NCBI GenBank assembly: GCA_003554685.1
Contig: PWHA01000112.1
Location: forward strand, 1 to 5,823
DNA: 5,823 nucleotides
DNA from: Halanaerobiaceae bacterium
GTDB taxonomy: Bacteria; Bacillota; Halanaerobiia; Halanaerobiales; Halarsenatibacteraceae
Direction: 5' to 3'
The notes beneath the pieces were generated by a model that saw nothing but the letters and a program-made list of their open reading frames with translations, ran no database searches and was not told the origin of the DNA. The position numbers and the translations under genes were made by a program. Of the stretch, positions 1-5,451 are shown piece after piece. The first letter of the stretch is position 1, and the number at the start of each line of letters is the position of its first letter.

Positions 1-11
1 ATATTATTATT

Positions 12-20
12 AAGGAGGAT
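12..20 (+). promoter_or_regulatory. Shine-Dalgarno of the S1-domain gene
   Basis: AAGGAGGAT is a near-perfect complement of the 16S rRNA 3' end and ends 9 bases before the ATG at 30. It fixes the start of the first gene and signals strong translation. The 11 bases upstream are AT-rich, and no upstream gene end can be recognised in them. Confidence 0.85.
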
Positions 21-29
21 ATTTAACGT

Positions 30-401
30 ATGTCGATTGAGGTTGGAGAAACTGTAGAAGGAAAAGTGACTGGAATAACTAATTTTGGAGCCTTTGTTGA
101 ACTTCCCACAGGTGACACAGGTCTGGTTCACATTTCTGAGGTGGCTAATACCTATGTCAAAGACATAACTAACTATCTTAAGAAAGATGAAAAGGTCAAG
201 GTCAAGGTCATTAACATTGACGATGATGGCAAAATTGGGCTTTCAATCAAACAGCTGGAGGATCCTGAGGACAGGATTGACCATGCTCCAAAACGTTCCT
301 TTGAGGACAAAATGGATGATTTCCTCAAGCAATCCGGCGAGCGTCAGCAGGATATTAAAAGTAGAGAAGCAAAGCGCGGTGGTAACGGCGGGGGTAATTA
401 A
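30..401 (+). CDS. yabR: S1-domain RNA-binding protein, YabR / general stress protein 13 family
   Basis: This is a 123-residue cytoplasmic protein with one S1 (OB-fold) RNA-binding domain at about residues 5-75. The domain shows the family signatures VGETVEGKVTGITNFGAFVE, then GLVHISEV (31-38), a short variable loop, and KVKVKVINIDDDGKIGLSIK. A charged tail follows (about 76-115, with FEDKMDDFLKQSGERQ), then a short glycine/asparagine end. Length and tail fit the YabR/GSP13 group, whose members associate with RNA or ribosomes; the exact role is not settled. The ATG start is supported by a strong ribosome binding site. In B. subtilis yabR lies after divIC and upstream of spoIIE and tilS, and the presence of tilS downstream here agrees with that. 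Its codons look more AT-rich than those of the genes downstream. A homologous small S1 protein of another subgroup is the only real alternative. Confidence 0.9.
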   Translation: MSIEVGETVEGKVTGITNFGAFVELPTGDTGLVHISEVANTYVKDITNYLKKDEKVKVKVINIDDDGKIGLSIKQLEDPEDRIDHAPKRSFEDKMDDFLKQSGERQQDIKSREAKRGGNGGGN

Positions 402-477
402 AAACTCAGCCTAAAACTGACAGGTGATTTTGGCAGCAGTCCATTAGCTTTGCCCTATTTTACTGGAATGCCTGTGA

Positions 478-506
478 TTGATTGAAAGTTAATTGTAGAT
501 TATAAT
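478..506 (+). promoter_or_regulatory. Candidate sigma-A promoter between yabR and DUF501
   Basis: TTGATT (478-483) and a perfect TATAAT (501-506) are separated by the optimal 17 bases. Transcription would start near 513. No gene starts before the terminator at 671-694, so the promoter would drive either a short noncoding RNA or, by readthrough, the DUF501-ppx pair. It rests on sequence match alone in AT-rich DNA. Confidence 0.5.
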
Positions 507-584
507 AACCAATTGCAAATTATACCAACTGCCTACTAATACCATTTGTACACTGCACACTAACTACACACTATATATATCCCC

Positions 585-623
585 AATTATACTGAAAATA
601 CTATTCTAATTATACTGAAAATA
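585..623 (+). repeat. Two-copy 16-base direct repeat
   Basis: AATTATACTGAAAATA occurs exactly at 585-600 and 608-623, a 23-base period (about two helical turns). It lies inside the putative transcript ahead of the terminator. It may be a duplicated protein-binding site or simply a local tandem duplication. Confidence 0.8.
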
Positions 624-670
624 TTATTTTTAATAATCTGGACTTATATTATTGCCCTGACTTAAAGCAT

Positions 671-694
671 CCCCCGTTTCGGGGGTGTTTTTTT
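671..694 (+). terminator. Strong rho-independent terminator
   Basis: The stem CCCCCG (671-676) pairs with CGGGGG (680-685) around a TTT loop, and seven T residues follow at 688-694. With one bulged base the stem can extend by C668-G687 and A669-T686. It ends the yabR transcript and any RNA starting at the promoter at 478-506. Confidence 0.92.
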
Positions 695-720
695 GTTATT
701 TTACCGGCAGGGAATATTAA
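693..720 (+). promoter_or_regulatory. Weak candidate promoter for the DUF501-ppx pair
   Basis: TTGTTA (693-698), 16 bases, then TATTAA (715-720) gives four of six matches in each hexamer. It overlaps the T-tract of the upstream terminator, and transcription would start near 727, about 97 bases before the DUF501 start codon. It is the best sigma-A-like pair I see between the terminator and the gene, but it is weak. Confidence 0.2.
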
Positions 721-811
721 AGATTCTTCAAAAGCCTCTACTTCAAAGCTTCTTTTAAGAGTTCAAGTAGCTCCAATAAAAAAGAATTCAAAATGAAAAT
801 GTTCATAAAAC

Positions 812-817
812 AGGTGA
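812..817 (+). promoter_or_regulatory. Ribosome binding site that fixes the DUF501 start
   Basis: AGGTGA ends 6 bases before the ATG at 824. An in-frame TTG at 818 directly abuts this site and so cannot use it. The ATG at 824 is therefore preferred, giving 217 residues. Confidence 0.65.
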
Positions 818-823
818 TTGCCG

Positions 824-1477
824 ATGAAAAGCAGAGCCAGAAACATTAATTCTTGCAGCAAAAATACTGATAAATTCAGAAAACTTTCTCCAGAAAACAC
901 CCAGGAAATAGAACTGGAAATTAACCAGCCCGGTCCGGGAGAGGAAAAAATCATAGTAGCCCAGCTAGACTCAGAGATAATCAGGGTTCTCAGGATTGTT
1001 AAAAGATGCCCTGCCGGCTTTCCTCAGCTGCTCTTGCTTAAACCCTTTTCTCCTGTACTGATATCTCCCACAATTTTCTGGTTGAGCTGTCCGGTTTTGC
1101 GGGAGAGAATCAGTCGCCTCGAGGACAGGGGACTGCTGGAGGAACTGACTGCTCGCTATCAGAACCAGCAGGATTTTGCCTGCAGGCTTGATAAGGCTCA
1201 TCAGGCCTATGCCGCTCTGCGCCGGAAATTATTGAGTCCCGGTGATCGGGAAGAAGCAGAAGAAATTTCTCAGGATCTGCTGGATACTCTGTTGAATTCC
1301 GGAGTCGGTGGCATTAAGGACAGGGGCGGTTTGAAATGCCTTCATGCTCACTTTGCTCATTATTATGCCGGATCTGCAAATCCGGCAGGATCTGAGGTGG
1401 CCGCCAGGCTGAGTCACCTTTTTCTCTGCCGTTATTGTAAAAAGTTTTCCAGAAAATTATCAGCAAAGGAAGGATAA
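824..1477 (+). CDS. DUF501 family protein
   Basis: This 217-residue cytoplasmic protein of unknown function belongs to DUF501 by its invariant motifs: RCPAGFP (61-67), PTIFWLSCP (82-90), SRLED (97-101), GVGGI (160-164) and KCLHAHFAHYYAG (171-183). The conserved Cys and His residues suggest metal binding or redox chemistry, but no activity is established for the family as far as I know. Residues 1 to about 40 form a polar N-terminal extension before the domain (which begins near EEKIIVAQL). After the conserved NPAG segment (186-189) comes a tail with a CxxC pair, LCRYCKKF (201-208). No signal peptide or membrane segment is seen. The stop codon is one base from the ppx ATG, so the two genes are almost certainly co-transcribed and translationally coupled. 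In Actinobacteria DUF501 also precedes a Ppx/GppA gene (for example Rv1025-Rv1026), which points to a shared but unknown role. Confidence 0.85.
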   Translation: MKSRARNINSCSKNTDKFRKLSPENTQEIELEINQPGPGEEKIIVAQLDSEIIRVLRIVKRCPAGFPQLLLLKPFSPVLISPTIFWLSCPVLRERISRLEDRGLLEELTARYQNQQDFACRLDKAHQAYAALRRKLLSPGDREEAEEISQDLLDTLLNSGVGGIKDRGGLKCLHAHFAHYYAGSANPAGSEVAARLSHLFLCRYCKKFSRKLSAKEG

Positions 1478-1478
1478 T

Positions 1479-2645
1479 ATGACAGCTTTCTCTGAAGAGA
1501 AAAAAACCAGCCGGAACCGGCCTCTTCGGGCAGCAGCCCTGGACATTGGCAGCAACTCCTGCCGGATTTTAATAGCTGAAGTTGCGGATTCTTTTTCCCA
1601 GAAAACAGACCGAGAGGCTGTAGCCCTGGAGGCCTCCGGTACCCGGGAGGTGGAGCTTAGACCAATCTATTATGACCTTAAAACCACCAGACTGGCAGCC
1701 GGAATTGAAGAAAGCGGCAGATTAAATTTAGATTCTCTGGACAGAACGATAGCAGCTTTGAAGAATTTTAGAAACAAATTGCAGGAATATCAGGTATCCC
1801 GCTGCCGGATGGTGGGTACCAGCGCTCTGAGAGAGGTCAGTGATGCCGGTCGGTTTGCGGAAAAGATTGTGGCTGAAACCGGACTGGAGCTGAAGATAAT
1901 TTCCGGTCAGCGGGAGGCCGAACTGGTTTACCGGGGGGCTTCAGCAGGACTTGAAAACTCCGCCGGTGGCCTGGTAATTGATATTGGCGGCGGCAGCACC
2001 GAGGTCATCACCAAAAAATCTGGCAGCATTTTACCAGTCAGCTTGAGGATGGGGGCGGTCCGTTTTACCGAACGCTTCATTACTGACCCCGCCCGTCCAA
2101 TAACCGAAAAAGAAATTTCCAGAATTAAAGAGGCTGCTTCTGATCTTCTTGAATCCAGCTCTCAGCTATCTACTTTGAAAAAACCTGAAAGATCAGTTCT
2201 GCCTAGAAACGGAAAATCTTCACTAAAATCCGGCAAACCGGATGAAGTCAGCAAACCCAGAGCAGGTTCAAAGGAGTCCTTTCAAGTTTCTGAAGAGCCT
2301 GATACTACCTCTGGTAAATCTCCTGCTTTTCCCGGGGCAGTCGGGGTCGGCGGTACCATCACCAGCCTGGCTGCTGTTCAGCAGGAGATGTCCACTTACC
2401 GTCCGGAACTTATTGAAGGGTATTACCTCAGCCGGGAAGAGGTAGAAACTTTAATCAAGTTATTTGCTTCCCGGACCCTGGAAGAACGTCAGGAAATAAC
2501 CGGCCTCCAGCTGGCCCGGGCCGATATCATCACCGCCGGCACGGTAATCCTGGCAGCTTTGCTGAAATATTTTCAGCTTCCCGGAATCAGGGTTAGCGAG
2601 CAGGATATTCTTTACGGACTGCTCCGGGAAGAACTGAAAATTTAG
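1479..2645 (+). CDS. ppx: Ppx/GppA family exopolyphosphatase / guanosine pentaphosphate phosphohydrolase
   Basis: The family hydrolyses terminal phosphates of inorganic polyphosphate and/or pppGpp using an ASKHA (actin/Hsp70-like) fold. Visible motifs are AALDIGSNSCRILIAEV (19-35, phosphate loop 1), GTSALREVSD (113-122, with the likely catalytic Glu119), IISGQREAELVYRGA (140-154), VIDIGGGSTEVI (166-177, phosphate loop 2), GVGGTITSLAA (289-299) and RADIITAGTVIL (347-358). The protein ends just after QDILYGLLRE, so it is the short form without the HD/C-terminal domains of E. coli Ppx and GppA. At 388 residues it exceeds the roughly 300 usual for this form. The excess is a Ser/Lys/Pro-rich insert at about 226-285 and a smaller expansion at about 36-60. 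AAGGAAGG (1466-1473) precedes the ATG by 5 bases, and the start lies one base after the DUF501 stop. Whether polyphosphate or pppGpp is the substrate cannot be read from sequence. Confidence 0.9.
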   Translation: MTAFSEEKKTSRNRPLRAAALDIGSNSCRILIAEVADSFSQKTDREAVALEASGTREVELRPIYYDLKTTRLAAGIEESGRLNLDSLDRTIAALKNFRNKLQEYQVSRCRMVGTSALREVSDAGRFAEKIVAETGLELKIISGQREAELVYRGASAGLENSAGGLVIDIGGGSTEVITKKSGSILPVSLRMGAVRFTERFITDPARPITEKEISRIKEAASDLLESSSQLSTLKKPERSVLPRNGKSSLKSGKPDEVSKPRAGSKESFQVSEEPDTTSGKSPAFPGAVGVGGTITSLAAVQQEMSTYRPELIEGYYLSREEVETLIKLFASRTLEERQEITGLQLARADIITAGTVILAALLKYFQLPGIRVSEQDILYGLLREELKI

Positions 2646-2834
2646 CCCGACAGTATAGATATTACTGACAAATTTATCTCCCGGACAAATTAATGCTTCT
2701 AAGGAAGGAAAATTTCTCAAGCAGGCAAATTAATACTCTTAAAGCAGGAGAATTCCGGAAAATCTAGAAACTTATCATTAGCATCAAAACCAGTAATAAA
2801 GCCATCAATTTTGAGTTAGCAGTAATATTATAAT

Positions 2835-2882
2835 TTCTGGCAGATAAAAAACTTTTAAAATCTTCAGCCAGAATATTTTTTT
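2835..2882 (+). terminator. Probable rho-independent terminator after ppx
   Basis: TTCTGGC (2835-2841) pairs perfectly with GCCAGAA (2867-2873). An inner stem AGAT (2842-2845) with ATCT (2860-2863) stacks on it across a three-base bulge. Seven T residues follow at 2876-2882. It lies about 190 bases after the ppx stop and 50 bases before tilS, so it would separate the two transcription units. The large AT-rich loop makes it weaker than the terminator at 671-694. Confidence 0.65.
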
Positions 2883-2915
2883 ATTCCTTTTTTAAATCTT
2901 ATATTTTTATTTCCT

Positions 2916-2922
2916 GGAGGAG
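2916..2922 (+). promoter_or_regulatory. Ribosome binding site supporting the GTG start of tilS
   Basis: GGAGGAG ends 10 bases before the GTG at 2933, slightly longer than ideal spacing. No ATG or TTG lies in frame between this site and residue 1 of the recognisable N-terminus, so GTG is the likely start. I see no convincing sigma-A promoter between the terminator at 2835-2882 and this site. Confidence 0.7.
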
Positions 2923-2932
2923 CGAGAAATCT

Positions 2933-4369
2933 GTGGATCTGCTATCTGAATTTAAATCTTACTGCCGGCAGCAAAATTTATTTCAGCCCGGCAGCAAAAT
3001 TCTGCTGGGAGTTTCCGGAGGTCCGGATTCATTAGCTATGCTGGATCTTTTCTACCGCCTCAGGAAGGAAGAGCAGCTGGAACTGGCTGTTTTTCACCTG
3101 GATCACGGCATCCGGGAAGACTCCCGGGCTGAGGCCGATTTTGTCCGCAGCTTCTGTCAGGAGCGACAGCTCAGCTGCCGGATAGAAAGGATTAATCTTC
3201 CTGAAATACAGGAAAATACTCAGGCCGGAGTTGAGGAGTTGGCCCGCAGGATTCGCCGGGCCTTTTATTACAAGTATGCCCGTCAGCTTAACTGTGGTAT
3301 CCTGGCTTTAGGTCATCAGCTTAATGACCGGGTGGAAACCATGCTTTTTAATCTCATCAGAGGCAGCGGCATTAAGGGTCTGCAGGGTATCACTCCCACT
3401 GGCCGTTACAGGGATCTGAAAATCATAAGACCCCTGTTGAAATTCTATCGTTCCAGCATTGAAATGTACTGCCGGGAACGCAATCTGGATCCCAGAATTG
3501 ATCGCAGCAATCTCAGCCTGGAATACTCCCGCAACCGGATTCGCAATGAATTGATACCCTATTTAGAGGAGCATTTTAATCCCGAACTGAAAAAAAATCT
3601 GGCCGCTACAGCAGAGTTAATTGCCGAGGAAAGCGGCTTTCTTGACAGGGTGACCGCCAATCTATATCAGGATCTGGTTATTCGGGAAGAAGAGCACCGC
3701 CTGGATTTTAACTGCCAGGAGATAGCCAACCTGGATCCGGTTCTCCAGAAAAGACTTCTGAGGTGTATTATAACCAGGCTGCTGGATTCCCGCGAAGGTT
3801 TTTATCAGCAGCACTATGAATTGATGCTGGAAATAGTTGAGGAAGAAGCTGAAAGTGGGGGTAAAGAACCAGCCCGTGATTATGATTTTCCCCGGGACCT
3901 GCTGGTAAGGCTGGAATATGGTATGATTTCTTTCCGTGACAGGATCTGGCAGGCCCTACAGGCCAGAAATTCTCGCTTTGACCTTACTCTGGAAGGGGAA
4001 GGCCGGGTTGAATTGCCAGGGGGTTCCAGCCTTCGGGTCGAAGACAGAGAACTACCGGGAAACTGGCGCAGCCTGACTGCCCGGGAAAACACAGCCCTGA
4101 TTGATTTCAACAGCTTTACCTGGCCTCTCAGGATCCGCAGCCGTCAGGACGGTGATTGCTTTTATCCCCTGGGTCTGGGAGGCAGCCAGAAAGTCAAGGA
4201 TTATCTGATAAACAACAAAATCCCCCGGGATGAGAGGGATCGACTTCCGGTAATAACTGACAGTAGAGACCGGATCATCTGGCTGGCAGGTGAGCGACTG
4301 GACGAAAGATTCAGGGTTACCCCGGATACCGACAGGGTTCTCAGGCTGGAATACCAGCCGAATATTTAA
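2933..4369 (+). CDS. tilS: tRNA(Ile)-lysidine synthetase
   Basis: TilS uses ATP and lysine to convert C34 of the CAU-anticodon tRNA-Ile to lysidine, so that it reads AUA; the gene is normally essential. The 478-residue length fits the full bacterial form. The N-terminal ATP-pyrophosphatase domain (about 20-215) shows the PP-loop SGGPDS (28-33), HLDHGIRED (55-63), GHQLNDRVET (127-136), RGSGIKGLQGI (143-153), RPLLKF (166-171) and D190...SN (192-193)...RNRIRNELIP (200-209). A middle helical region follows. The TilS C-terminal domain lies at about 398-462 (IRSRQDGDCFYPLG, KVKDYLINNKIPRDERDRLPV, IIWLAGERLDERF). The motif usually written GHHxDDQxET departs from consensus at three positions here. 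The gene starts with GTG behind GGAGGAG. As in B. subtilis it is followed by hpt and ftsH. No terminator is seen in the 184-base gap to hpt, so co-transcription is likely. Confidence 0.96.
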   Translation: MDLLSEFKSYCRQQNLFQPGSKILLGVSGGPDSLAMLDLFYRLRKEEQLELAVFHLDHGIREDSRAEADFVRSFCQERQLSCRIERINLPEIQENTQAGVEELARRIRRAFYYKYARQLNCGILALGHQLNDRVETMLFNLIRGSGIKGLQGITPTGRYRDLKIIRPLLKFYRSSIEMYCRERNLDPRIDRSNLSLEYSRNRIRNELIPYLEEHFNPELKKNLAATAELIAEESGFLDRVTANLYQDLVIREEEHRLDFNCQEIANLDPVLQKRLLRCIITRLLDSREGFYQQHYELMLEIVEEEAESGGKEPARDYDFPRDLLVRLEYGMISFRDRIWQALQARNSRFDLTLEGEGRVELPGGSSLRVEDRELPGNWRSLTARENTALIDFNSFTWPLRIRSRQDGDCFYPLGLGGSQKVKDYLINNKIPRDERDRLPVITDSRDRIIWLAGERLDERFRVTPDTDRVLRLEYQPNI

Positions 4370-4428
4370 TTCTCAATATTTCCAATGATGAGAGAAAGCC
4401 AGTTATTAACCAGCAATATCTAAATTAA

Positions 4429-4456
4429 TTGATGAGGTATTTAGTGAAAATTTAAT
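4429..4456 (+). promoter_or_regulatory. Candidate promoter upstream of hpt
   Basis: TTGATG (4429-4434), 16 bases, then TTTAAT (4451-4456) gives four and five matches to the sigma-A hexamers. Transcription would start near 4463, leaving a leader of about 90 bases that contains the repeats and palindrome at 4483-4524. The region is AT-rich, so chance matches are likely. Confidence 0.3.
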
Positions 4457-4482
4457 GAAAATCTACCAGAATCGATAACTTT

Positions 4483-4524
4483 ATGATATTTTTAATGATA
4501 TTTGCTGTTAAAAATGATATCATT
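4483..4524. repeat. ATGATAT repeats and a 12-base palindrome before hpt
   Basis: ATGATATT occurs at 4483-4490 and 4495-4502. A third ATGATAT lies at 4514-4520 inside the perfect 12-base palindrome AATGATATCATT (4513-4524). An alternative promoter, TTGCTG (4502-4507) with TATAAC (4524-4529) at 16-base spacing, would overlap the palindrome, but it would start transcription almost at the ribosome binding site. The arrangement resembles an operator cluster. No regulator is identified. Confidence 0.45.
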
Positions 4525-4553
4525 ATAACAAAGAAGAAAGGGGCTTTAGGTAA

Positions 4554-5111
4554 ATGAAACTGGAAGTTTTGAAGAAGGACATTGCCGAAGTAATAATCTC
4601 TGAGGAAGAACTGCAGCAGCGGATTGCCGAACTGGGAGAGCAGATTACCGAAGATTATAAGGACAGCACCGAACTTATGCTGGTCTGTATTCTCCGGGGG
4701 GCAGTAATCTTTATGGCAGATTTAGCCCGCAATATCAATCTGCCGGTGACCTTTGATTTTATGGATGTTTCCAGTTATGGTAGTGGAACGGAATCCAGCG
4801 GTACTGTCAGGATTTTGAAAGACCTTGAGGATGACATTGGCGGCCGCCATATCCTGATTGTAGAGGATATCATCGATACCGGCCTGACCTTAAAGCATGT
4901 CGTCAAGCTACTAGAAACTAGAGATCCTGCTTCGGTTCGGGTAGCCACCCTGCTTGACAAGCCCGAAAGACGGGAGATGAAGCATATAGAGATTGATTAC
5001 AATGGTTTTGAGATTCCCGACAAATTTGTTGTCGGTTACGGTCTGGACTTTGCTGAAAAGTACCGCAACCTCCCCTTTATAGGAGTATTGAAGGAAGAAA
5101 TGTATAACTAA
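4554..5111 (+). CDS. hpt: Hypoxanthine(-guanine) phosphoribosyltransferase
   Basis: This purine-salvage enzyme transfers phosphoribose from PRPP to hypoxanthine and/or guanine to make IMP and GMP. At 185 residues it has the usual length. It shows CILRGAVIFMADL (45-57, pyrophosphate loop), DVSSYGSGT (71-79, flexible loop with the conserved Ser-Tyr), the PRPP-binding signature VEDIIDTGLTL (103-113, acidic pair E104-D105 and DTG), LLDKPERR (133-140, with the base-contacting Lys136) and PDKFVVGYGLDFAEKYRNLPFIGVL-like C-terminal segments (Val160 to Leu179). The ATG is preceded by AAAGGGG (4537-4543) at 10-base spacing. It lies between tilS and ftsH, the conserved Bacillota order (hprT in B. subtilis). 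In B. subtilis the tilS and hprT products have been reported to influence ftsH expression, which may be relevant to the clustering. Preference between hypoxanthine and guanine cannot be assigned by eye. Confidence 0.96.
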   Translation: MKLEVLKKDIAEVIISEEELQQRIAELGEQITEDYKDSTELMLVCILRGAVIFMADLARNINLPVTFDFMDVSSYGSGTESSGTVRILKDLEDDIGGRHILIVEDIIDTGLTLKHVVKLLETRDPASVRVATLLDKPERREMKHIEIDYNGFEIPDKFVVGYGLDFAEKYRNLPFIGVLKEEMYN

Positions 5112-5219
5112 AAATAGCTAATTAAAGAGCCAATCACCCCATAATAATTGGGTTATTAGCCCCCTCAGATTCATTTAAAAATTTTAAGAAGTTATTGTAC
5201 TGCAAAAATTATCAGTAAA

Positions 5220-5250
5220 ACTTATGCGGCAATATAATTGCAGCATAAGT
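5220..5250. repeat. 31-base near-perfect dyad (stem-loop)
   Basis: ACTTATGC (5220-5227) pairs with GCATAAGT (5243-5250). After a single G/A mismatch, GCAAT (5229-5233) pairs with ATTGC (5237-5241) around an ATA loop, giving 13 pairs and one mismatch. No T-tract follows on the + strand, and only four T residues follow on the - strand. It is therefore not a standard terminator; it could be an operator, an RNA stability or processing element, or a member of a dispersed repeat. Confidence 0.85.
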
Positions 5251-5358
5251 GATTATAAATTAGAGATTTTGCCATATTAGACTATAGGCAGGAAGTTAGG
5301 GTAAGAGTCAGTGTATTTAATTATTTAAAAAACATATAATGGAAAATTCTTGGATTTT

Positions 5359-5386
5359 CTCCCCCTTTTAAAAGGGGGAGGCCCCC
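5359..5386. repeat. 22-base perfect palindrome with a competing C-tract
   Basis: CTCCCCCTTTT (5359-5369) is followed directly by its exact reverse complement (5370-5380). Immediately after, CCCCC at 5382-5386 can pair with the same GGGGG (5374-5378), so two alternative hairpins are possible. A 6-base stem, GAAAAT (5342-5347) with ATTTTC (5354-5359), lies just upstream. No T-tract follows on either strand. The form resembles dispersed intergenic palindromic elements. Confidence 0.85.
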
Positions 5387-5427
5387 AAACCCAGGAAAAA
5401 CCGTGCAATAAACCTTGCAAAGAAACG

Positions 5428-5445
5428 ACTCAAACAATGTTGAGT
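5428..5445. promoter_or_regulatory. Inverted repeat just upstream of the ftsH -35 box
   Basis: ACTCAA (5428-5433) and TTGAGT (5440-5445) form an inverted repeat with a 6-base spacer. It ends 6 bases before the -35 hexamer at 5452, a position common for activator sites. It does not match the LexA or CIRCE consensus, and no regulator is identified. Confidence 0.35.
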
Positions 5446-5451
5446 ATTATA

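Larger units (their letters stand above)
513..694 (+). ncRNA. Putative noncoding transcript or attenuated leader
   Basis: The stretch is bounded by a good promoter (start near 513) and a strong intrinsic terminator (671-694), which predicts an RNA of about 180 nt. I see no ATG-initiated reading frame with a ribosome binding site in it, and it contains a tandem 16-base repeat. ATCCCC at 579-584 could pair (one G-U) with GGGGGT at 681-686 and compete with the terminator stem, which would make it a readthrough leader for the downstream genes. It matches no RNA family that I recognise. The boundaries are inferred. Confidence 0.3.
402..823. other. Intergenic region between yabR and the DUF501 gene
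   Basis: This 422-base AT-rich gap has no credible protein gene. It holds a good sigma-A type promoter (478-506), a 16-base direct repeat (585-600 and 608-623), a strong intrinsic terminator (671-694), and a possible weak promoter and imperfect stem-loop (CTACTT 738-743 with AAGTAG 765-770) ahead of the DUF501 gene. No tRNA cloverleaf or known riboswitch consensus was recognised. There is no terminator immediately after yabR, so the one at 671-694 probably also ends the yabR transcript. Confidence 0.7.

Noticed and set aside
187..414. 75-codon + strand frame overlapping yabR
   Set aside because: It is an alternate-frame shadow of the S1-domain gene, with no ribosome binding site and no recognisable domain.
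818..820. TTG start for the DUF501 protein
   Set aside because: It directly abuts the AGGTGA ribosome binding site, whereas the ATG at 824 has correct 6-base spacing.
763..1417. Three - strand open frames opposite the DUF501 gene (763-954, 971-1201, 1229-1417)
   Set aside because: They are antisense shadows of a gene with clear family motifs, and their translations resemble no family.
2242..2445. 67-codon + strand frame over the ppx insert, considered as evidence of a frameshift
   Set aside because: The Ppx frame stays open through the insert and resumes with intact conserved motifs, so no frameshift is needed.
2811..2834. TTGAGT and TATAAT before tilS as a promoter
   Set aside because: The spacer is only 12 bases, and the -10 box abuts the terminator stem starting at 2835, so it is probably fortuitous.
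5142..5158. TAATAA/TTATTA hairpin as an hpt terminator
   Set aside because: It is a six-pair, all-AT stem followed by GCCCCC rather than a T-tract, too weak to call.
5335..5340. TATAAT as a -10 box of another promoter upstream of the palindrome
   Set aside because: No acceptable -35 hexamer lies 16-18 bases upstream (TGTATT at best) and there is no extended -10 TG.
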